A DNA stretch of 53,209 nucleotides, taken from assembly GCA_045599945.1 (NCBI GenBank), contig JAZRWY010000045.1, forward strand, positions 1-53,209. The letters run 5' to 3'. Below, piece by piece: positions 27,177 to 34,895 of the stretch. The translations under genes were made by a program, and so were the position numbers. Source of the DNA: UMGS973 sp045599945. Lineage in GTDB: Bacteria > Bacillota > Clostridia > Peptostreptococcales > Anaerovoracaceae. Each line of letters begins with the position of its first letter. Positions within the stretch are counted from its first letter, which is position 1. The notes beneath the pieces were generated by a model. It made no database searches. It was not told where the DNA came from and was given only the letters and a program-made list of their open reading frames with translations.

Positions 27177-28400
27177 ATGAAAAAAATAGAACTGCTTGCT
27201 CCGGCAGGGGATCTTGAAAAACTGAAAATAGCTGTAGAATATGGTGCGGATGCCGTATATTTCGGTGGAGAAATGTTTTCACTGAGAAGCGGCGCAGGAA
27301 ATCTTACCGTTGAGGAAATGAAGGAAGGTCTGGATTTCTGTCATGCCCATGGAGCAAAGGGTTATCTTGCCATTAACATCTATGCACATAATGAGGATCT
27401 GGAGCCGCTTTCTTCCTACATGGAGAAAATCCGGGAACTTCCCATTGACGCCTTTATTGTATCTGATCCGGGCGTGATGGAAATCATCCGGGAGCATGTA
27501 CCGGATGCTGAACTTCATCTTTCTACCCAGGCCAATACCACCAATATCCGGACGGCCAGGTTCTGGAGCAGAATGGGTATCAAAAGAATTGTTCTGGCAA
27601 GAGAACTTACATTTCCTGAAATCAGGGAAATTACAGCAAATGTTCCGGAAGGAATGGACATTGAAGCTTTTGTGCAGGGCGCCATGTGCATCTCCTATTC
27701 GGGCAGATGTCTTCTTTCCAATTTCATGGTGGAAAGAGATGCAAACAGAGGCGCATGTGCGCATCCATGCAGATATAAGTACAGCGTGGTGGAAGAAAAA
27801 CGGCCCGGAGAATACTATCCGGTTGAAGAAGATGAACGGGGAACATATATCTTCAATTCCAGGGATCTTTGCATGATAGAGCATATTCCGGAACTTGCAG
27901 CAGCCGGCATCACATCCTTCAAAGTAGAGGGAAGGATGAAGAGCATCTTCTATGTTGCCAACATCATCCGCGCATACCGGCTGGCGCTTGATGCATATTA
28001 TGAGGACCCGGAGAATTATGCATTTAATCCTCACTGGCTGGAGCTATTGAAGATGGCAAGCCACAGAGAGTTTACGACAGGCTTCTATTTCAAGAAACCG
28101 ACCAACGAGGATCAGAACTACCAGACAAGTGCATATACGAGGGATTATACATTTACGGGGATTGTACTGGAATATAACAAAGAAACCGGAATCGCTGTCG
28201 TTGAACAGAGAAACAAAATGACCATCGGTGATGAGATTCTGGTCTTCGGTCCGGAAGAAGAAGGATATGAATTCATTCTGGAATACATGACGGATATTGA
28301 TGACAATCCGATGGATACTTCTCCGCATCCCCAGCAGCTTCTGAAAATACAGCTGCCGGAAGGTGCAAAGAGAAACTACATGCTGTGCAAAAGAAAATAA
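27177..28400 (+). CDS. trhP: TrhP-type U32 family protein, tRNA U34 hydroxylation
   Basis: A 407-residue peptidase U32 family protein of the YrrO type. It begins IELLAPAGDLEKLKIAVEYG and contains the U32 signature FVQGAMCISYSGRCLLSNF plus further cysteines (GACAHPCRYKY) that fit an iron-sulfur site. Members YrrN/YrrO (TrhP1/TrhP2) are needed for prephenate-dependent 5-hydroxyuridine formation at tRNA position 34. Only one U32 gene is seen here, so it may act alone as in Gram-negative TrhP, or have a partner elsewhere. Confidence 0.87.
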   Translation: MKKIELLAPAGDLEKLKIAVEYGADAVYFGGEMFSLRSGAGNLTVEEMKEGLDFCHAHGAKGYLAINIYAHNEDLEPLSSYMEKIRELPIDAFIVSDPGVMEIIREHVPDAELHLSTQANTTNIRTARFWSRMGIKRIVLARELTFPEIREITANVPEGMDIEAFVQGAMCISYSGRCLLSNFMVERDANRGACAHPCRYKYSVVEEKRPGEYYPVEEDERGTYIFNSRDLCMIEHIPELAAAGITSFKVEGRMKSIFYVANIIRAYRLALDAYYEDPENYAFNPHWLELLKMASHREFTTGFYFKKPTNEDQNYQTSAYTRDYTFTGIVLEYNKETGIAVVEQRNKMTIGDEILVFGPEEEGYEFILEYMTDIDDNPMDTSPHPQQLLKIQLPEGAKRNYMLCKRK

Positions 28401-28409
28401 TTATTGCAG

Positions 28410-28442
28410 AAAAAAAGGATCTGGAGCTTCAAGCCCAGATCC
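28410..28442 (-). terminator. Terminator of the reverse-strand zinc-ribbon gene
   Basis: GGATCTGG and CCAGATCC form an 8-bp stem. Read on the minus strand it is followed by seven Ts, so it terminates the gene at 28450-29664. On the plus strand the tail is weak, but it may still slow transcripts from trhP. Confidence 0.8.
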
Positions 28443-28449
28443 TAATTGA

Positions 28450-29664
28450 TTATTTCAGGTTCATGTATCCTGTAGAGAATCCCTCTGCCGGACTATCATC
28501 ACATTTAAATTCAATGGAAATCTGAATTTCACCTGCTTTTTTAGTTTCAGACATGTCGGTGCCTATGACGCGGATTCCCGATGATATATAAACATGATGT
28601 GCAGGAAGGGTTTCTTTGTAAATGTTTGTTGTATTCTGTTTTTCTCCATCGACTTTCAGTTCGGTGGATGTAATGAGAAAGTCATTGTCCGTTCTGTTGT
28701 CAATCCAGATATGATATCCGTCTTCGTTATCTTCCGAACTGACAATCTTCACATTTTTCTGATCATAGATTACAGTGCCTTCCGGCTGCTGATGCACAGG
28801 CACATAGGTGGATGTTGTCTTCATCCGGAGATATTCTTCCCGGTTATAAATGACAGCTTCCTTTGTCGATATCTGAATGCCGGTGAATATCAGACTGCTG
28901 ATTTCCGGGTCGGTCAGGTCATAGATTCTGTCATAGAGGGTGACGCTGTCGCCGCTTTTGATGGTTTCATAAAAGATGTGATTATATGCCCGTTCGTTGG
29001 TTCCGGAACGGTAAAAGCGAACTTTCAGATTTTCCTTGCTGGAATTTTTGATGGAATACTCCAGTTTGAACGTTTCCTTTTCTTCATCTTTATAGATTCC
29101 GGTGAGCGCTACCTTGATATCTTTCTCATCGACAATGATGCCATCTCCGTCTATGGTATAATCTTCTGCAGTGTAATGTTCGAAGGAATAATTGTTCAGT
29201 TTTTCAGATTCAGCATAGTAAGAACGGCTCATTATGGAGATTTGCGAAACGATGGCAAAAATAATCAGCAGAGCCATGATAACAGAAAGAGAGATAATGG
29301 CTTTTTTCAGCCTCCGTTTGATATTTGCGGATTTTTCCTGTGCTTCCTGCAATTTCTGATTGATCAGTTCCTGGATGTTTTTTTCTTCCCATTCCGGGTC
29401 AACCGCATGTCTTCTCTGCCATTCCTTGTCATTGCTGTAGGAGCCGCCGCAGTTCGGGCAGACCTTGTCTACTGCCGTATCGATTTTAGTTCCGCAGTAG
29501 TCGCAGGTGATGACAGGATCTTCATATATTAATTCTTTGGCACGCTTTCGCGCTTCTTTTTCAATGCTTTCCCTGCTGAGAACTTTGACATTGATTCTTA
29601 TATATTTGACAATCAGAACGATTGTAGAAATCAATAACAGCAGAATATTTATAAGAATAATCAT
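28450..29664 (-). CDS. Zinc-ribbon membrane protein, paralog A
   Basis: A 404-residue protein of no family I recognise. Membrane helix 1 is at about 3-22. A four-cysteine zinc ribbon follows (C54, C57, C69, C72; spacing 2-11-2; CDYCGTKIDT then CPNCGG). After a charged coil comes membrane helix 2 (about 122-142). The remaining 260 residues should lie outside and hold two beta-rich units, the first starting near DEKDIKVALTGIYKDEEKE. It ends SAEGF-like then GYMNLK. Paralogs lie at 34896 and 36206. AAGGAGG precedes the ATG. It is the only clear minus-strand gene in the window. Confidence 0.8.
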   Translation of the reverse strand: MIILINILLLLISTIVLIVKYIRINVKVLSRESIEKEARKRAKELIYEDPVITCDYCGTKIDTAVDKVCPNCGGSYSNDKEWQRRHAVDPEWEEKNIQELINQKLQEAQEKSANIKRRLKKAIISLSVIMALLIIFAIVSQISIMSRSYYAESEKLNNYSFEHYTAEDYTIDGDGIIVDEKDIKVALTGIYKDEEKETFKLEYSIKNSSKENLKVRFYRSGTNERAYNHIFYETIKSGDSVTLYDRIYDLTDPEISSLIFTGIQISTKEAVIYNREEYLRMKTTSTYVPVHQQPEGTVIYDQKNVKIVSSEDNEDGYHIWIDNRTDNDFLITSTELKVDGEKQNTTNIYKETLPAHHVYISSGIRVIGTDMSETKKAGEIQISIEFKCDDSPAEGFSTGYMNLK

Positions 29665-29723
29665 GAAATCCGAAACCTCCTTCTGAATGGTTCTTTCTAT
29701 TCGTATATTGTATCATATATCTC

Positions 29724-29752
29724 TTGTATATTTGTGTAAATTGTTCTAGAAT
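29724..29752 (+). promoter_or_regulatory. Putative promoter of corC and lysozyme genes
   Basis: TTGTAT (29724-29729), 17 nt, TAGAAT (29747-29752), in the divergent gap between the reverse zinc-ribbon gene and corC. A minus-strand promoter must also lie in this AT-rich gap but was not resolved. Confidence 0.5.
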
Positions 29753-29791
29753 AATATAAATATATAGTTTGAATAGGAAAGGAACGGTAAA

Positions 29792-30616
29792 ATGGCCCCC
29801 AGTTGGTTTAATAGAAGAAAAAATGATGTAGAAGAAGAAGTCATGTCCATTCTGGAAGAATCTTCACAGTCCGGAGAATTCAAGGAAGAAGGGAAGAAGA
29901 TGATCAATGCCATCTTTGAATTTGACGATAAGCTGGCACATGAGATCATGACGCCGCGTACGGATGTATTCATGATTGACATCCAGGATGATGCGGATGA
30001 ATATATCGATGAACTGATGGAACTGAGATATTCCCGCATTCCTGTTTATGATGACGATGTGGACAACATCATCGGCATACTGAATATCAAGGACATGTTC
30101 ATTAAAGCATATAAAGACGGCTTTGAAAACATCAAGATCAAGGATATTCTTCGTAAAGCATATTTTGTTCCGGATACAAAAAATATCGATGCCCTATTCT
30201 TTGAACTCCAGAAGCAGAAACAGCACATCGCACTTCTGATTGATGAATATGGCGGATTTTCCGGCATCGTTACCATGGAGGACATCATCGAGGAAATCGT
30301 TGGAGATATTGACGATGAATATGATGAGGAAGAGGTAGATATTGAAAAGATCGAAGAAAATGTTTACCGTGTGGACGGAAATGTTTCTCTTTCCGATCTC
30401 AGCGATAGAATCGGAAACGAAATAGACTCCGAGAATTCCGAAACCATCGGAGGACTTGTCATTGAGCTTCTGGATGAGATTCCTGATGAAAATGCAAAGG
30501 AATACAGAGAAGTTGAATACTTGAACGTCCGTCTGAAGATAGAATCTGTCAGGGACCGCAGAGTAGAAAAGGTTATTTTACATATATTAGAAAAGAAAAA
30601 TGAAGAAGATGAATAG
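29792..30616 (+). CDS. CorC/HlyC-type CBS-domain protein
   Basis: A 274-residue soluble protein: an acidic N-terminal helix region, two CBS motifs (about 50-170; the first opens at MTPRTDVFMIDI, the second contains ALLIDEYGGFSGIVTMEDI) and a C-terminal transporter-associated domain (about 185-265; VDGNVSLSDL). There is no N-terminal DUF21 membrane domain, so it resembles stand-alone CorC, linked to magnesium/cobalt homeostasis in enterobacteria. It overlaps the lysozyme gene by 17 nt, though no functional link is obvious. Confidence 0.88.
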   Translation: MAPSWFNRRKNDVEEEVMSILEESSQSGEFKEEGKKMINAIFEFDDKLAHEIMTPRTDVFMIDIQDDADEYIDELMELRYSRIPVYDDDVDNIIGILNIKDMFIKAYKDGFENIKIKDILRKAYFVPDTKNIDALFFELQKQKQHIALLIDEYGGFSGIVTMEDIIEEIVGDIDDEYDEEEVDIEKIEENVYRVDGNVSLSDLSDRIGNEIDSENSETIGGLVIELLDEIPDENAKEYREVEYLNVRLKIESVRDRRVEKVILHILEKKNEEDE

Positions 30617-32108
30617 AATAGCAGGTGTTATGCTGCTTGCTCTGGTTTTCATGTTTACCGGTATTTTTACAGTTCCATCCCATGGAGCTTCCAGTCCGTT
30701 TCTGGAAGGGGATTTTCAGCATCATGAAAGATTTGCCGGAAAACCTCTATATTACGGAATTGATGTATCCAGATGGCAGGGTGACATCGACTGGAAAAAA
30801 GTAAAAGCATCCGGCGTGGATTTTGCCATCATTCAGGCCGGGCACCGGAAACGCAGCCTCGAAGATAATGGCCGGATGGAAAAAGATATCAAGTTTGACC
30901 GGAACATTCAGGGAGCGAAAGCAAACGGAATCCATACAGGCGTATACTTCTTCTCCCAGGCACTTACAAAGAACGAAGCAGTTGAAGAAGCGGAATTTCT
31001 TCTGAATATCCTGAAAGGTACGTCTCTGGATCTTCCTGTCTTCATTGACATGGAAACCGGAAGCGGATACAGAAACAAGCCGGTATTTGGCATTACACCG
31101 TCGAAAAGAGACGACCTGGCTGAAATATGCAATGCATTCTGCAGCAGAATCTGTCAGGCAGGCTACCGGGCAGGTGTTTATGCAAATACCCATACACTTA
31201 CAAACAATATCAATGTATCCATGATTACAGAGAAAGGGTATACCATCTGGAATGCCCAGTATGGAACCAGATCGGAGTATGATGGAAACTATACCATCTG
31301 GCAGTATTCCAGCAAAGGTTCTGTGCCCGGCATTGAAGGAAATGTTGATCTGGACTTTCTTTATGGCAATGCATTCTTTTCAGGAAGCAGCAAGATTGTA
31401 TCTGCTGCAGGAAAGGTGACAGGTCTTAAGAAAAGTTCGGCAACAAGCTCTGCAATTGTCATCCGCTGGAAGGGTCAGAAAAACGTCAAGGGGTATAAGG
31501 TATACAGATCCACCAGGCATGGCGGAACATACAAAAGAATAGGAACGACGGGCAAGACATCATTTAAGGATACCGGTCTATCGCCCGGTAAGGAATATTA
31601 TTACAAGGTTCGTGCATATGATTCCCAGGGAACTGCAGAGTCTTCCGTATATTACGGAGCGCTTACCCGGCCGCTCTATGACCGGTACGGACAACTCAAA
31701 GCTTCTAAAGTCCTGAGAACGCATCCCGGTTCAAAATATGCCAGCGTCAGGAAACTGAAGAAAGGAAACAAGGTTACCATATACGGCTATGCCCTTGATG
31801 GAAGAGGCAACAAATGGTACAAGGTAAAATACAAAACTTCAAAGAAAACATATAAGGGATATATCCTTTCCGGAAAGGTTACAATCACCAAAAAGGTCAC
31901 CACTGCAGGCAAGGCTGCCCTTCGGAAAGACGCAGGCAAATCCTTCCAGTCCTATGGAACCATTCCAAAAGGAAAGCGTCTGACCATCCTCGGAACGAAA
32001 ACCGTAAAAGGTACTACCTGGTACAAGGTGAAATATAAGATTGGCAAAAAGAAAAGAACCGGCTATGTCATCGGCAGCGCTGTGAAAGCTGTCAATGTGA
32101 AATATTAG
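30600..32108 (+). CDS. Secreted GH25 lysozyme with FnIII and two SH3-like domains
   Basis: A 502-residue exported muramidase. A signal peptide (about 1-29, ending near SHGAS) is followed by a GH25 domain (about 50-260; GIDVSRWQGDIDW, FIDMETGSGY, YTIWQYSSKG, NVDLDFLYG). A fibronectin type III domain is at about 275-360 (VKGYKVYRSTRHGGTY). Two basic SH3b-like wall-binding repeats (about 365-430 and 435-500, each with KWYKVKYK or TWYKVKYK) finish it. It cleaves the beta-1,4 bond after N-acetylmuramic acid. The strongly basic C-terminus suits wall teichoic acid or peptidoglycan binding. No phage genes are nearby, so a housekeeping autolysin is likely. Confidence 0.92.
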   Translation: MKKMNRIAGVMLLALVFMFTGIFTVPSHGASSPFLEGDFQHHERFAGKPLYYGIDVSRWQGDIDWKKVKASGVDFAIIQAGHRKRSLEDNGRMEKDIKFDRNIQGAKANGIHTGVYFFSQALTKNEAVEEAEFLLNILKGTSLDLPVFIDMETGSGYRNKPVFGITPSKRDDLAEICNAFCSRICQAGYRAGVYANTHTLTNNINVSMITEKGYTIWNAQYGTRSEYDGNYTIWQYSSKGSVPGIEGNVDLDFLYGNAFFSGSSKIVSAAGKVTGLKKSSATSSAIVIRWKGQKNVKGYKVYRSTRHGGTYKRIGTTGKTSFKDTGLSPGKEYYYKVRAYDSQGTAESSVYYGALTRPLYDRYGQLKASKVLRTHPGSKYASVRKLKKGNKVTIYGYALDGRGNKWYKVKYKTSKKTYKGYILSGKVTITKKVTTAGKAALRKDAGKSFQSYGTIPKGKRLTILGTKTVKGTTWYKVKYKIGKKKRTGYVIGSAVKAVNVKY

Positions 32109-32118
32109 GAGCAGAACA

Positions 32119-32475
32119 ATGGCTGAAAAATACATACCTGTCAAGGATAAGACGTACAAGCAGAATGAGACCATACTGGCCGTCATCTGCATCAGCATCA
32201 TTGCATTTCTGGCAGGATCCATACTCTGGATGATTTTCGATTACGGATGGATGCTTGCTGTCTCTTTGTTTTCTCTCATTCTGATCGGCGTCATGTTTGT
32301 TCTGATTCTTTTGAGAAGAAAGAAGGGAATCTATCTCATAGAGGATCATGAGATGGAATACTATAACAGGGAAGCCGATGAAAAAAAGAGAGTGAAGCTG
32401 GAGAAACAGAGAAAGATTGAAAACCATAAGGATAATACGCGAAGGAAGAAAAAGACACCGGCCAGATTAAAATGA
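32119..32475 (+). CDS. Small two-helix membrane protein, unknown
   Basis: A 118-residue protein with two adjoining membrane helices (about 20-42 and 45-66) and a highly basic cytoplasmic tail (KKRVKLEKQRKIENHK and RRKKK). GGAGCAG precedes ATG, 10 nt after the lysozyme stop. I recognise no family. The basic tail could bind nucleic acid or ribosomes, but that is only a guess. Confidence 0.7.
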   Translation: MAEKYIPVKDKTYKQNETILAVICISIIAFLAGSILWMIFDYGWMLAVSLFSLILIGVMFVLILLRRKKGIYLIEDHEMEYYNREADEKKRVKLEKQRKIENHKDNTRRKKKTPARLK

Positions 32476-32509
32476 TAAAAATCATAAAAAATATATGAAA
32501 AAAGTAAAA

Positions 32510-32541
32510 GAAATCCTTTGACAAAGAGGATTTCTTTTGTT
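32510..32541 (+). terminator. Terminator overlapping the rplU promoter
   Basis: GAAATCCT (32510-32517) pairs with AGGATTTC (32527-32534), followed by TTTTGTT. The loop contains TTGACA, the -35 of the next promoter. Confidence 0.75.
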
Positions 32542-32546
32542 ACACT
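32518..32546 (+). promoter_or_regulatory. Promoter of rplU-rpmA
   Basis: A consensus TTGACA (32518-32523), 17-nt spacer and TACACT (32541-32546). The -35 is in the loop of the upstream gene's terminator, so the two signals share DNA. This is among the best promoter matches in the window, fitting a ribosomal operon. Confidence 0.75.
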
Positions 32547-32554
32547 ATATGAGT

Positions 32555-32625
32555 ATGTGAGCCGCACGGAAAAGGTTTTCAAAGCAGAAATGCTGCCTTC
32601 ACACGGCGAGACTGGAATGAGGAGG
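32555..32625 (+). ncRNA. Candidate L21 leader (autoregulatory 5' UTR)
   Basis: A leader of about 80 nt precedes rplU. GCCG (32561-32564) can close on CGGC (32604-32607) around two small hairpins, GAAAA/TTTTC (32569-32580) and GCAG/CTGC (32584-32596). The place and closed multi-hairpin layout match the L21 leader described in Firmicutes, thought to bind L21 and repress its own operon. A covariance search with that model would settle it. Confidence 0.55.
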
Positions 32626-32635
32626 AATAATAAAA

Positions 32636-33154
32636 ATGTATGCAGTAATTGAAACTGGCGGAAAGCAGTACAAAGTACAGAACGGCGACGTGATCACAGT
32701 TGAAAAATTAAACGTAGAAGCTGGTGAAACAGTCGTATTTGACAAGGTATTAGTTATGGGAGAAGGTGCTGATCTTCAGATTGGTACTCCATATCTTGAT
32801 GCAGCAGTATCCGGTAGAGTTGTTGAAAACGGAAAAGGTAAGAAGGTTATAATCTTTAAGTACAAGAGCAAGAAGGATTACAGAAAGAAGCAGGGACACA
32901 GACAGCCTTATACAAAGGTTGAGATCTTTGGCCTTGGCGGCGAAGAAGCTCCTGTAGTAGAAGAAACTCCTGTAGCAGAAGAAGCTCCAGCAGTGGAAGA
33001 AGCTCCAGCAGCAGAAGTAAAGAAGCCTTCAAAGTCATTAAAGTCAATGAAGAAGGCTGAGCTGATTGAATTTGCAAAAGAAAACGGCATTGAACTGGAT
33101 GAAAAAGCAACAAACGCAGTAATGATTGAAACAATCGAAGCTGCAATCAAATAG
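32636..33154 (+). CDS. rplU: Ribosomal protein L21 with C-terminal SAP/HeH-like extension
   Basis: The first 102 or so residues are a normal L21 (MYAVIETGGKQYKVQNGD; QGHRQPYTKVEIFGLGG). Instead of stopping, the protein runs on to 172 residues: an acidic Glu/Ala/Pro/Val linker (about 103-126), then a lysine-rich stretch and the unit LKSMKKAELIEFAKENGIEL, which looks like a SAP/HeH or Rho-N-type helix-loop-helix nucleic-acid-binding motif. The added domain is inferred from its pattern. L21 binds 23S rRNA. Leucine is often TTA, unlike neighbouring genes. Confidence 0.95.
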   Translation: MYAVIETGGKQYKVQNGDVITVEKLNVEAGETVVFDKVLVMGEGADLQIGTPYLDAAVSGRVVENGKGKKVIIFKYKSKKDYRKKQGHRQPYTKVEIFGLGGEEAPVVEETPVAEEAPAVEEAPAAEVKKPSKSLKSMKKAELIEFAKENGIELDEKATNAVMIETIEAAIK

Positions 33155-33177
33155 ATTAGAGCAAGGAGGTAAATCTC

Positions 33178-33438
33178 ATGGCAAGTAAGAAAGGTGTAGG
33201 AAGTTCCAAGAACGGTAGAGATTCCGAGTCGAAACGTTTAGGAGTTAAGACAGGTGACGGTCAGTTTGTAACAGCTGGCAGCATTTTAGTAAGACAGAGA
33301 GGAACAAAGTTCCATCCTGGCAACAATGTAGGCATTGGTGGAGATGACACTTTATTCGCTAAGATCGATGGCGCAGTTAAGTTTGAAAGAAAAGACAAGA
33401 CTAGAAAACAGGTAAGTGTTTATCCAAAGGAAGCTTAA
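33178..33438 (+). CDS. rpmA: Ribosomal protein L27, without N-terminal extension
   Basis: An 86-residue L27 beginning MASKKGVGSSKNGRDSESKR, like the Gram-negative form. Most Firmicutes L27 proteins start with a short extension (MLxxxLQxFA) that protease Prp removes. Here an in-frame TAG seven codons upstream rules out an extension, and only 23 nt separate the gene from rplU, so prp is also not in its normal place. AAGGAGG precedes the ATG. L27's N-terminus reaches the peptidyl transferase centre. Confidence 0.97.
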   Translation: MASKKGVGSSKNGRDSESKRLGVKTGDGQFVTAGSILVRQRGTKFHPGNNVGIGGDDTLFAKIDGAVKFERKDKTRKQVSVYPKEA

Positions 33439-33448
33439 TTTGTATTTA

Positions 33449-33481
33449 ACCCCTGAATTCATTTCAGGGGTATATTTTTTT
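33449..33481 (+). terminator. Rho-independent terminator of rplU-rpmA
   Basis: ACCCCTGAA (33449-33457) and TTCAGGGGT (33463-33471), then ATATTTTTTT. obgE starts 14 nt later, so obgE is reached by readthrough or a cryptic promoter. Confidence 0.85.
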
Positions 33482-33494
33482 GAAAGGTGCAGGA

Positions 33495-34793
33495 ATGTTT
33501 GTAGATCGAGCAACAATATTCATAAAATCCGGAAAAGGCGGAGACGGATGTGTATCCTTCCGCAGAGAACCTTTTGTACCCGAAGGCGGCCCTGATGGCG
33601 GAGATGGCGGAAAAGGCGGAGATGTCATTTTCATGGCCGATGAGAATCTTCGTACATTGATGGACTTCAGATACAAGAGAAAATATGAGGCCGAAAACGG
33701 TCAGAACGGCATGAAAAAGAAGAGATTCGGAAAGTATGGTGAGGATCTCATCATTAAGGTCCCGGTAGGAACCATGGTCATTGATGAAGAGTCCGGCATG
33801 CTCATGGCAGATCTGGTCAGAAACGGCCAATCCTTTGTTGCAGCAAAGGGCGGAAAGGGCGGAAAAGGGAATACCCATTATACAACATCCACAAGACAGG
33901 CGCCGAATTTTGCGGAAGCCGGCGGATTTGCGAAGGAACGCAATGTGATTCTGGAAATGAAGCTGATTGCAGATGTCGGACTTGTAGGTTTTCCGAATGT
34001 GGGAAAATCCTCCATTCTTTCCGTTGCAACCAGTGCAAAACCGAAGATTGCCAACTATCACTTTACGACCATTGAGCCAAATCTTGGAATTGTAGAGCTT
34101 TCCAATACCAGCTTCTGCCTGGCAGACATTGCAGGCATCATTGAAGGTGCATCCCAGGGTGCAGGGCTTGGGTTCAAGTTCCTCAAGCATATCGAGAGAA
34201 CGAAGGTCCTGATTCATGTTGTGGATGTTTCCGGATGTGAAGGAAGAGATCCCATCGAGGATTTCAACAAGATCAATGAAGAACTGAGGGCATATGATGA
34301 AAGACTTCTGAAGAAGCCAATGATTGTAGCTGCCAATAAAATGGATCTCATTGATGAAGATGATGAAAAATATCTGGAATTCAAAAAATATGTGGAAGAC
34401 CTGGGCTATAAGGTGTTTCCAATGTCTGCACCGATCAATATCGGTGTAAGACCGGTTCTGGATGAAGCTGCAAGACTGCTTTCGGAAGTGGAAGCAAATC
34501 CTGTAGAAGAAGACCTGACATATGAAATTTTTGATTTTGATTCTGAAGACAAGGATCCGGATTTCAGAAAGGTCACAGGCTACTTTGATGAAAAGGAGTA
34601 TGTATATGTTCTGGAAGGAAAGCAGCTGACAAAAATATTCAATTCCACAAACTTCGAAGACGGAAGCTCACTGCGCTATCTGGATAAATACATTGAAAAG
34701 TCCGGCGGCATGCAGATTCTCAGAGATCTTGGCATTTCGGACGGAGATACTGTGCGCATTGAGGATTTTGAATTTGAATACTGGGATAATTAA
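33495..34793 (+). CDS. obgE: Obg GTPase, ribosome assembly
   Basis: A 432-residue Obg protein. The glycine-rich Obg fold (about 1-155; KSGKGGDGCVSFRREPFVP, GGDGGKGGDV) is followed by a G domain (GFPNVGKSS P-loop, switch DIAGIIEGASQGAGLG, NKMD) and the C-terminal Obg domain (about 345-432; VYVLEGKQLTKIF). It acts in 50S subunit maturation and the stress response. ATG 33495 begins the conserved MFVDRATIFIKSG; the in-frame TTG five codons earlier is less likely. Confidence 0.96.
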   Translation: MFVDRATIFIKSGKGGDGCVSFRREPFVPEGGPDGGDGGKGGDVIFMADENLRTLMDFRYKRKYEAENGQNGMKKKRFGKYGEDLIIKVPVGTMVIDEESGMLMADLVRNGQSFVAAKGGKGGKGNTHYTTSTRQAPNFAEAGGFAKERNVILEMKLIADVGLVGFPNVGKSSILSVATSAKPKIANYHFTTIEPNLGIVELSNTSFCLADIAGIIEGASQGAGLGFKFLKHIERTKVLIHVVDVSGCEGRDPIEDFNKINEELRAYDERLLKKPMIVAANKMDLIDEDDEKYLEFKKYVEDLGYKVFPMSAPINIGVRPVLDEAARLLSEVEANPVEEDLTYEIFDFDSEDKDPDFRKVTGYFDEKEYVYVLEGKQLTKIFNSTNFEDGSSLRYLDKYIEKSGGMQILRDLGISDGDTVRIEDFEFEYWDN

Positions 34794-34799
34794 TCATGG

Positions 34800-34830
34800 G
34801 GATTTCGTATGTGCATACGAAATCCTTTTC
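34800..34830 (+). terminator. Terminator after obgE
   Basis: GGATTTCGTA and TACGAAATCC form a 10-bp stem around TGTGCA, followed by TTTTCTATTCTTCTT. Confidence 0.85.
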
Positions 34831-34848
34831 TATTCTTCTTACTTGGGG

Positions 34849-34854
34849 TATAAT
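34849..34854 (+). promoter_or_regulatory. Putative -10 element for the zinc-ribbon operon
   Basis: A perfect TATAAT lies 42 nt before the paralog B start and just after the obgE terminator. No convincing -35 is found at 16-18 nt, so activity may depend on an activator. Confidence 0.4.
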
Positions 34855-34895
34855 GAACACATGTAAATGGTTAAGTATTGGAAAGGAAGGTTATC

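Noticed and set aside
28594..29532. 312-residue open frame on the plus strand opposite the zinc-ribbon gene
   Set aside because: Phe/Ile-rich sequence without motif or ribosome binding site; the minus-strand gene has membrane helices, a zinc ribbon and paralogs.
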